This document shows positions 16,615 through 21,975 of a stretch of 21,975 nucleotides of DNA, piece after piece. The DNA comes from Anaerolineaceae bacterium (GTDB lineage: Bacteria; Chloroflexota; Anaerolineae; Anaerolineales; Anaerolineaceae). Every line of letters starts with the position of its first letter. The first letter of the stretch is position 1. The notes beneath the pieces are model-generated. The model was not told the DNA's origin. It did not search any database and worked only from the letters and a program-made list of their open reading frames with translations. A program made the translations under genes and the position numbers. The stretch covers positions 1 through 21,975 of the forward strand of contig JAIOTF010000394.1 of NCBI GenBank assembly GCA_021107195.1, read 5' to 3'.

Positions 16615-17099
16615 TGCAAACAATTTCAATTACGATTATAGTCAATGGTAAAGCAATTTCCTTGCGCTGTGCGGCAAACCAGACTTTGCTGGATGTACTA
16701 CGGGATGAGCTTGGTTTAACGGGTGCAAAAGATGGCTGCGGTGGTGAAGGCGAATGTGGTGCATGCACAGTGATCATGAATGGAAAAGCGGTTAATTCCT
16801 GTATGGTGTTTGCCGGTCAAGCTGATGGCGCTAACATTGAGACCATTGAAGGTCTTGCCCGGGGAGAAGAACTTCATCCTTTGCAAAAAGCTTTTATTGA
16901 TGCCGGCGCAATTCAATGCGGGTTTTGTACACCTGGGGCAATCATGTCAGCAAAAGCGCTGCTAGATCAAAATACAAGCCCAACTGAAGAGGAGATCAAA
17001 GAAGCGCTTTCGGGTAACTTGTGTCGCTGCACCGGATACAAGAAAATGATTGAAGCTATAAAAATCGCTGCTCGTGGAGGTTCCGCCAATGACCGGTAA
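16614..17099 (+). CDS. Molybdenum hydroxylase 2Fe-2S subunit (CoxS/XdhC-type)
   Basis: 161 residues carrying two [2Fe-2S] clusters that connect the Mo centre to FAD. The first, plant-ferredoxin-type site is Cys42-x5-Cys48-x2-Cys51 plus Cys63. The family norm is C-x4-C, so there is one extra Gly. The second, helical site has Cys102-x2-Cys105 (CGFC) and Cys137-x-Cys139 (LCRC). ATG 16614 is preferred over the TTG one codon before because it forms a TGATG overlap with the FAD subunit. It overlaps the Mo subunit by 11 bases. Confidence 0.95.
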   Translation: MQTISITIIVNGKAISLRCAANQTLLDVLRDELGLTGAKDGCGGEGECGACTVIMNGKAVNSCMVFAGQADGANIETIEGLARGEELHPLQKAFIDAGAIQCGFCTPGAIMSAKALLDQNTSPTEEEIKEALSGNLCRCTGYKKMIEAIKIAARGGSANDR

Positions 17100-19353
17100 T
17101 TTTGGGCAACGCATAATTCGCAAGGATGCATTCGATAAGGCAACGGGAAAAGCAAAATACGTTGCGGATATCAAAGCAGAAGACATGCTCTATGGTGTAT
17201 TGGTTCGCTCGATACAGCATGCAGCAAAGATTTTGAAAATCGATACCGCTGCTGCCAGGGAAGTTAACGGTGTTGAAGCAGTGCTGACTTCAGCTGACAT
17301 TTCAGGTGAGATTACGCACGGAGCGCTTATCCAGGATCAACCTGCATTGGCACACCAGGTCGTAAGGCATATTGGTGAACCAGTGGCTTTGGTGATTGCC
17401 AAAACAAAGATGGCCGCACAGAAAGGAAAAGAGCGGGTCAAGATTGCGTATGAACCCACAGAAGCAGTCTTTGATCCTGTTGAAGCGCTAAAGCCAGAGG
17501 CTCCAAAAGTACAGCCTTCCGGGAATTTAATCACAGAATACCATATCTGTGATGGCGATTTGGAGGCCGGTTTTTCTCAAGCAGACATTGTTCTTGAGGA
17601 CGAATTCAGTGTACAGCGAATCTCGCCGGGTTATTTAGAGCCCGAGGGTGCTCTGGCTGAATATTCTCAGGATGGAACTCTGACAGTTTGGGTAAGCTCT
17701 CAAGAACCTTTTGAAGACCGAGATACCATTGCTCGTGTTTTAGGAATTGATACAGGCAAGGTGCGCGTAAAAAGCGCGGTCATCGGTGGCGCTTTTGGCG
17801 GGAAAGAGGATCCGGAGTTGCAGACTTTAGCCGCCCTGGGAGCATGGAAAACCAAGTCGACAGTACAGATGGTCAATTCGCGGTTTGAATCGTTTGTTGG
17901 CCATCCTAAGCGCCATCCAGCACGGTTTTTCTATAAGATTGGCGTGGACAGCAAGACTGGGAAAATCACTGCGTTGCATGCAATGGCATATATGGACACG
18001 GGTGCATATGCATCCTATGGGCCGGCGGTTGCCGGCATTTTAACTGAGACACTTGCAGGGGTATATCACATTCCAAATGTAAAAGTCGATACCTATGTAG
18101 TTTTAACGAACAGCCCGTTGTCAGGTGCCATGCGCGGGTTTGGTGCACCTCAGTCCCATTTTGCGATTGAAAGCCTGATCGATATTGTTGCCAACAAAAT
18201 TGGCATGGATCCTATTGAACTACGGGAAATCAATATTCTGAAGCCTGGCGACAAGCTTTTCACGAAGGTTCCGCTGGATGTGACAGCTTCTGCTTTACCA
18301 ATATGTATTGAGAAAGCCAGAGAAGCCAGAGAACAAATGAAGCAGCTTATAGCCGCTCCAGGAAAAGTTACAGGAACAGGCGTGGCGCTGGCAATGCAAA
18401 CCATGGGATTGGGCGCGAAGGTGCAGGACACATCAACGCATCGCCTGGAATGGCTTCCAAACGGAAATGTGAGGCTTTACCTTGGCGCACCTGATCTAGG
18501 GCAGGGCTTAGCAGTGGCTGCTGAACAGATGGCGGCTGAAGCGCTCCAAATCCCGTACGACAGAATCGAAACAATTTGCGTTGACACTGGCCTTACACCA
18601 AACGGTGGTGTTACCTGCGCTTCCAGGATGACTTATATGTCCGGCAATGCAATCATTCGTGCTGCTGATGCATTACAGGCAGAACTATTGGGCGAAGCAG
18701 CCCGCTTGTTAAACGTTGATGTTAACCAATTGACATATCATAAAGGCGAGATTCTAAAAGGGGGCGGTGCGCATATCCCTGCCAGCGAGATCACCAGCCG
18801 CCTGGCGGAAGAGGGACGCACGATCCAAAAAGAAGGTTCTTTCAGTTTTCCATACCCGAAAGAAAAGACCCCCGATCATTTGCCCATTGGTATGCCTCAT
18901 GTTATGTTCGTTTTCGCAGCCAATATTGCCCGCGTTGAGGTTGATCTGGCGTTGGGCAGCGTGAAAGTTACCCATTTGGTTACAGTCAACGATGTTGGCA
19001 AAGTGATCAACAGGCTCGGTGTAGAAGGGCAAATCGAAGGTGGTGCTGCAACTGGGTTAGGGTATGCGCTCTTCGAAGATGTGGCTTTGAAAAAAAACGG
19101 CCAATGGGTAGACGGTTTCACTGAATACTTAATCGCAACAACCAAAGATATGCCTGAGCTTGAAAGCATTGTTCTGGAGATCCCTGAGGCGAGTGGACCT
19201 TATGGTGCAAAAGGGGTAGGTGAAATCGTCCTGGTTCCCACAGCGCCGGCAATTGCAAATGCTGTGTTTGATGCAACCGGCGTTCGAGTTAAGCAGCTTC
19301 CCATTTCCGCCGAAGTGCTTTTGGAGGGGATGAAGAAACGACAAACGCAATAA
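17089..19353 (+). CDS. Molybdenum hydroxylase molybdopterin-binding large subunit
   Basis: 754 residues, full length, with the same motif order as the first large subunit: GKAKYVADIK near the N-terminus, IGGAFGGKEDPELQ, RGFGAPQ, APDLGQG and the C-terminal GAKGVGE with catalytic Glu712. Together with the two preceding subunits this makes a complete LMS-type hydroxylase. A longer frame begins at a GTG (17074), but GTGGAGG there is better read as the ribosome-binding site for ATG 17089. Absence of the CoxL active-site loop (AYRCSFR) argues against CO dehydrogenase. Substrate unknown: a purine, nicotinate-like ring or aldehyde are candidates. The gene is followed by a clear terminator. Confidence 0.95.
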   Translation: MTGNFGQRIIRKDAFDKATGKAKYVADIKAEDMLYGVLVRSIQHAAKILKIDTAAAREVNGVEAVLTSADISGEITHGALIQDQPALAHQVVRHIGEPVALVIAKTKMAAQKGKERVKIAYEPTEAVFDPVEALKPEAPKVQPSGNLITEYHICDGDLEAGFSQADIVLEDEFSVQRISPGYLEPEGALAEYSQDGTLTVWVSSQEPFEDRDTIARVLGIDTGKVRVKSAVIGGAFGGKEDPELQTLAALGAWKTKSTVQMVNSRFESFVGHPKRHPARFFYKIGVDSKTGKITALHAMAYMDTGAYASYGPAVAGILTETLAGVYHIPNVKVDTYVVLTNSPLSGAMRGFGAPQSHFAIESLIDIVANKIGMDPIELREINILKPGDKLFTKVPLDVTASALPICIEKAREAREQMKQLIAAPGKVTGTGVALAMQTMGLGAKVQDTSTHRLEWLPNGNVRLYLGAPDLGQGLAVAAEQMAAEALQIPYDRIETICVDTGLTPNGGVTCASRMTYMSGNAIIRAADALQAELLGEAARLLNVDVNQLTYHKGEILKGGGAHIPASEITSRLAEEGRTIQKEGSFSFPYPKEKTPDHLPIGMPHVMFVFAANIARVEVDLALGSVKVTHLVTVNDVGKVINRLGVEGQIEGGAATGLGYALFEDVALKKNGQWVDGFTEYLIATTKDMPELESIVLEIPEASGPYGAKGVGEIVLVPTAPAIANAVFDATGVRVKQLPISAEVLLEGMKKRQTQ

Positions 19354-19367
19354 ATATTCGCGTAGAT

Positions 19368-19408
19368 CAATTGCGAACTTAAGCCTCAAGGTTCGCAATT
19401 GTTGTTTT
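19368..19408 (+). terminator. Rho-independent terminator after the hydroxylase operon
   Basis: CAATTGCGAAC (19368-19378) pairs perfectly with GTTCGCAATTG (19391-19401) across a 12-base loop, followed by TTGTTTT. It starts 14 bases after the large-subunit stop. Its 3' arm overlaps the presumed promoter of the ATPase operon, so the two transcription units are separated by a very compact junction. Confidence 0.75.
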
Positions 19409-19425
19409 AAGGCATCGAGTATAAT
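19399..19425 (+). promoter_or_regulatory. Promoter of the N-ATPase operon, possible leaderless start
   Basis: A TATAAT -10 lies at 19420-19425. TTGTTG (19399-19404) is a -35 candidate but the spacer is only 15 bases. An in-frame TAA at 19425-19427 rules out any atpD start before 19428, so ATG 19434 is close to the predicted transcription start (about 19432). The operon probably begins with a very short leader. Confidence 0.5.
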
Positions 19426-19433
19426 AAACCTAT

Positions 19434-20858
19434 ATGCAAAAACAACAAGAAAGATCACAACAGATCAGAAAAGGTATTATTGTCCGCATCGTAGGGGTTG
19501 TTGTTGATGTTCTTTTTCCGTCGGGCGAATTACCTGGAATCAACACCGCATTATGGATTGAAACTGAAGAGGAAAAACCACTTGTCCTTGAGGTTCAGGA
19601 ACATATGGACACTCGCCGCGTGCGGACGATTTCAATGAGTTCTACCGCAGGCTTGAAAAGAGGTTTGCCTGTTATCGACACAGGAAAACCCATTCAGGTT
19701 CCTGTTGGAACGAAAGTATTGGGGCGTCTATTCAATGTTTTAGGCGAGCCGCTGGACAATGGTCCCGAGATTGACAATGCTCCTGTCCTGCCTATTCATG
19801 CCGACTCGCCGCCTTTGAAGGCACAGCGAGTAGTTAAAAAGCCTTTTCTCACCGGTATCAAAGCGATCGATTTATTAACCCCGTATCCGAGTGGTGGAAA
19901 AATCGGGTTGTTTGGCGGCGCCGGGGTTGGAAAAACCGTGCTGATGATTGAATTGATGCAATCCACAATTAAGAGACATTCCGGGATTGCATTATTTGCC
20001 GGGGTTGGCGAAAGAACGCGAGAGGGCAATGATCTGTGGCTGGACATGCAAGAGAGCGGTGTTCTTGATAGCACTGTGCTCGTGTTTGGGCAAATGAACG
20101 AGCCGCCAGGCGCCAGACTTCGTGTTGCTCTTTCTGCGATGACAATGGCAGAGTATTTTCGAGATCATGAGAAAAAAGAAGTTCTCCTTTTCCTGGATAA
20201 CATCTTCCGTTATATCCAGGCCGGATCTGAAGTTTCTGCGCTTCTTGGCAGGTTGCCCAGCGCAGTTGGTTATCAACCGACGCTGGAAAGCGAAATGGGG
20301 GAGCTGCAGGAGCGAATCACAACCACTGCAAATGGCAGCATCACCTCCGTACAAGCGGTTTATATCCCTGCTGACGATCTCACCGACCCGGCAGTAGTGG
20401 CGACATTCGCACACCTGGATGCTGCAACTGTGCTATCGCGTCGCCAAGCTGGTATGGGGATTTATCCGGCCATTGATCCTTTGCAATCGAACAGCAGCTT
20501 GTTAACACCAAGCGCTGTCGGACAGGAACATTTCCAAATTGCTACAGAGGTACGCACACTCTTAGCTCGCTACGAAGAACTTCAAGATGTAATTGCAATT
20601 CTTGGTATGGAAGAACTGAGTGAAGATGATTATCTGGCCGTGATCAGGGCGCGACGTATACAAAAATTTTTATCACAGCCATTTTTTGTATCCGAATCCT
20701 TCACGGGCATTCCTGGGAGATATGTACCGCTCGAGGAGACTTTGAGAGGCTTTAGGGGAATCGTTGACGGTTTGTATGATGACATTCCTGAACAGGCTTT
20801 TTACATGGCAGGTACCATTGATGATGTCCTGGAACAAGCCAGGGAATTGGAAAATTAA
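19434..20858 (+). CDS. atpD: N-ATPase beta subunit
   Basis: 474 residues of the catalytic F1 beta subunit. Motifs: P-loop GGAGVGKT (residues 161-168, Lys167), GERTREGNDLW with the catalytic-type Glu, LLFLDNIFRYIQAGSEVSALLGRLPSAVGYQPTLE and the DELSEED-like region MEELSEDDYLAV. Beta as the first gene, followed by epsilon, then small membrane genes and the a subunit, is the order of the laterally spread N-ATPase operon (atpDCQRBEFAG) and not of standard F-ATPases (atpIBEFHAGDC). Function: ATP hydrolysis or synthesis coupled to ion flow, probably Na+ export. Confidence 0.96.
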   Translation: MQKQQERSQQIRKGIIVRIVGVVVDVLFPSGELPGINTALWIETEEEKPLVLEVQEHMDTRRVRTISMSSTAGLKRGLPVIDTGKPIQVPVGTKVLGRLFNVLGEPLDNGPEIDNAPVLPIHADSPPLKAQRVVKKPFLTGIKAIDLLTPYPSGGKIGLFGGAGVGKTVLMIELMQSTIKRHSGIALFAGVGERTREGNDLWLDMQESGVLDSTVLVFGQMNEPPGARLRVALSAMTMAEYFRDHEKKEVLLFLDNIFRYIQAGSEVSALLGRLPSAVGYQPTLESEMGELQERITTTANGSITSVQAVYIPADDLTDPAVVATFAHLDAATVLSRRQAGMGIYPAIDPLQSNSSLLTPSAVGQEHFQIATEVRTLLARYEELQDVIAILGMEELSEDDYLAVIRARRIQKFLSQPFFVSESFTGIPGRYVPLEETLRGFRGIVDGLYDDIPEQAFYMAGTIDDVLEQARELEN

Positions 20859-20863
20859 AGTTA

Positions 20864-21268
20864 ATGGATGCGCAAGATGTAAAAACGCTGACACTTTTAA
20901 TAAAATCACCCGCAGGTATACTTCACGAACAAGCAGGCTTACGCTCCTTGCAAGTGGAATTATCTGATGGCAAGATAGGCATTCATGCTGGACACGCCCC
21001 ATTGATCGCCGAAGTTGCGGATGGTGTAGTGGCGCTGGATGACGGGCAATCAATCAAAGATTTGCCAATTCATGCCGGAATCGTGGTTGTACAAGATGAT
21101 CTGGTGAAGATTTATACACATTCACATGGAACTCAGCATGAATTCGATGTCAGCGCCTCGAATTCTGTACACGAAGACCGCGAAGAGAGTTTTGATCAGC
21201 TTTATGATGCGATTATTTCCACGCTGACCCAGGGTGCTGAAAAAGATAACATTACTGATGCCGCCTGA
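20864..21268 (+). CDS. atpC: N-ATPase epsilon subunit
   Basis: 134 residues with the beta-sandwich of F-ATPase epsilon: LTLLIKSPAGILHEQ, VELSDGKIGIHAGHAPLIAEV, and a PIHAGIVVVQDDLVKIYT strand, followed by a C-terminal helical section that diverges from ordinary epsilon. It links the rotor stalk to c-ring and beta. It starts five bases after atpD without a strong ribosome-binding site, which suggests translational coupling. Confidence 0.9.
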   Translation: MDAQDVKTLTLLIKSPAGILHEQAGLRSLQVELSDGKIGIHAGHAPLIAEVADGVVALDDGQSIKDLPIHAGIVVVQDDLVKIYTHSHGTQHEFDVSASNSVHEDREESFDQLYDAIISTLTQGAEKDNITDAA

Positions 21269-21554
21269 AAGAGAAAAGAAACCGGAATGGCTGGCAAGCT
21301 TATGGAGGGAATCCTTGCGAGCAATGTCGTTGGGGTGGGACCTGGCAATTCCAATTTTCGGCGGGGCACTGCTCGGTAATTTCATGGATAAATTCCTGGG
21401 CACAAGTTATATATTCACAATTGGGCTTATCCTCTTAGGGATTATTATCAGTTACTACAATTTAGGAAAATTTATCGCTCGCATGAGAAAGCTCGATCAA
21501 AAATATTTGCATGAAAAAAGAAACGATGAAGTTGAAAGTGTAGAGAAAGAATAA
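21258..21554 (+). CDS. atpQ: N-ATPase subunit AtpQ (AtpI/AtpZ-like membrane protein)
   Basis: 98 residues with two membrane helices (about 25-43 and 50-67), the second rich in Gly and Ile, followed by a charged tail. It lies where AtpQ sits in N-ATPase operons. ATG 21258 is chosen, overlapping atpC by 11 bases; a GTG at 21234 would overlap by 35. No ribosome-binding site is evident. AtpI-like proteins help build the c-ring; AtpQ itself is not functionally settled. Confidence 0.8.
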   Translation: MPPEREKKPEWLASLWRESLRAMSLGWDLAIPIFGGALLGNFMDKFLGTSYIFTIGLILLGIIISYYNLGKFIARMRKLDQKYLHEKRNDEVESVEKE

Positions 21555-21841
21555 TGGAGATTACCTGGTTCGTCATTGGAATCACGTTTGCTTGTGTTTA
21601 TATGTGGCTGCAATGGTTACAGATTCAAAAATATGTCCCAGGTGTATCCGCACCTAAGTTGAGACTAATATTAAATTTTTGCCTTCGTATTGCATTGTTT
21701 GCTGGCATTGCCATCCTTGCACTTCATGAAGATGCAACCTATGGGTTGCTACTATTCTTGGGTTTTTGGGTAGCACGTTCAATTTTATTGATTGCTATCG
21801 GTTTTGTGAAAGAAAAAAAATCTTCTAGGAGCAATTCATGA
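21554..21841 (+). CDS. atpR: N-ATPase subunit AtpR
   Basis: 95 residues with three predicted membrane segments and arginines within or next to segments two and three (Arg45 in LNFCLRIALFAG, Arg75 in FWVARSILL). This layout fits AtpR, a subunit found only in N-ATPases. Its presence is the most diagnostic gene of the operon type. The ATG overlaps the atpQ stop by one base (TAATG). Confidence 0.82.
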   Translation: MEITWFVIGITFACVYMWLQWLQIQKYVPGVSAPKLRLILNFCLRIALFAGIAILALHEDATYGLLLFLGFWVARSILLIAIGFVKEKKSSRSNS

Positions 21842-21975
21842 CACAAATATTCCCGGAGGTTGTGTTTACACTTTTCGGAATTCCCATTCGCGATACAGTT
21901 GTTTCTACGTGGATCATGATGGCGATTATCGTTGCTTGCGCCGTAGTCATCGATAAACGCCAACCGGTTTTGTTG
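21838..21975 (+). CDS. atpB: N-ATPase subunit a, 5' partial
   Basis: 46 codons to the window end. The start reads MTQIFPEVVFTLFGIPIRDT, then a first membrane helix (TWIMMAIIVACAVVI), which is the shape of F-type subunit a in N-ATPases. ATG 21838 overlaps the atpR stop by four bases (ATGA), with AGGAG at 21827-21831, six bases upstream. The ion-channel arginine helix is beyond the window. Confidence 0.85.
   Translation, partial: MTQIFPEVVFTLFGIPIRDTVVSTWIMMAIIVACAVVIDKRQPVLL

Noticed and set aside
17089..19353. Carbon monoxide dehydrogenase (CoxL)
   Set aside because: The subunit set is CoxMSL-like, but the CO-specific AYRCSFR loop is absent, so general Mo hydroxylase is the safer call.

Overview
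The window looks like a stretch of chromosome from an anaerobic, moderate-GC bacterium. The mix of genes (two molybdenum hydroxylases, a LarA-type nickel enzyme, a Gls24/Asp23 gene next to nusB, an MrfA-type helicase with an extra HNH domain, and an N-type ATPase operon) suggests Chloroflexota, most likely an Anaerolineae relative. That placement is inferred from gene content and protein flavour, not from a marker gene. No tRNA, rRNA, CRISPR array, insertion sequence or phage gene was seen, and coding density is very high. The only intergenic gaps are shorter than 110 bases.

Layout. (1) Bases 1-4508, plus strand: the 3' part of a molybdopterin-binding xanthine dehydrogenase-family large subunit, a hairpin, a YqeC-MobA/MocA-like fusion predicted to serve such a hydroxylase, and a class IV PLP aminotransferase with its own -10 box. 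(2) Bases 8549-4500, minus strand: a tightly overlapping mrfA-mrfB-DUF2007 operon (DNA-repair helicase and exonuclease). The helicase carries an HNH nuclease-like module nested in its C-terminal domain. (3) Base 8603 on, plus strand: a divergent prepilin-peptidase-like membrane protein. (4) Bases 14306-9398, minus strand: asp23 (yqhY-like), nusB, a large surface lipoprotein and ATP-dependent PEP carboxykinase, all read in one direction with short gaps. (5) Bases 15654-14395, minus strand: a LarA-family enzyme with its nickel-pincer cofactor residues intact. It is divergent from a complete three-gene molybdenum hydroxylase (FAD, 2Fe-2S, Mo subunits; 15757-19353, plus strand). The divergent promoters share a perfect 10-bp palindrome, TATAATTATA. 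(6) Base 19434 to the end, plus strand: atpD-atpC-atpQ-atpR-atpB, the diagnostic gene order of the Na+-type N-ATPase, cut by the window end inside atpB.

How the parts fit. Regions 1 and 5 form a redox-hydroxylation theme: two different Mo hydroxylases, a cofactor-maturation protein and a hydroxyacid racemase/epimerase-like enzyme. This fits fermentation of heterocycles or hydroxyacids, but no substrate can be read from sequence. PEP carboxykinase links to C4 metabolism, and the N-ATPase suggests sodium bioenergetics in addition to whatever main ATP synthase the cell has. The items most worth following are the HNH-bearing MrfA, the symmetric bidirectional promoter, the Ni-pincer/Mo-hydroxylase pairing and the YqeC fusion beside a possible selenium-dependent hydroxylase.
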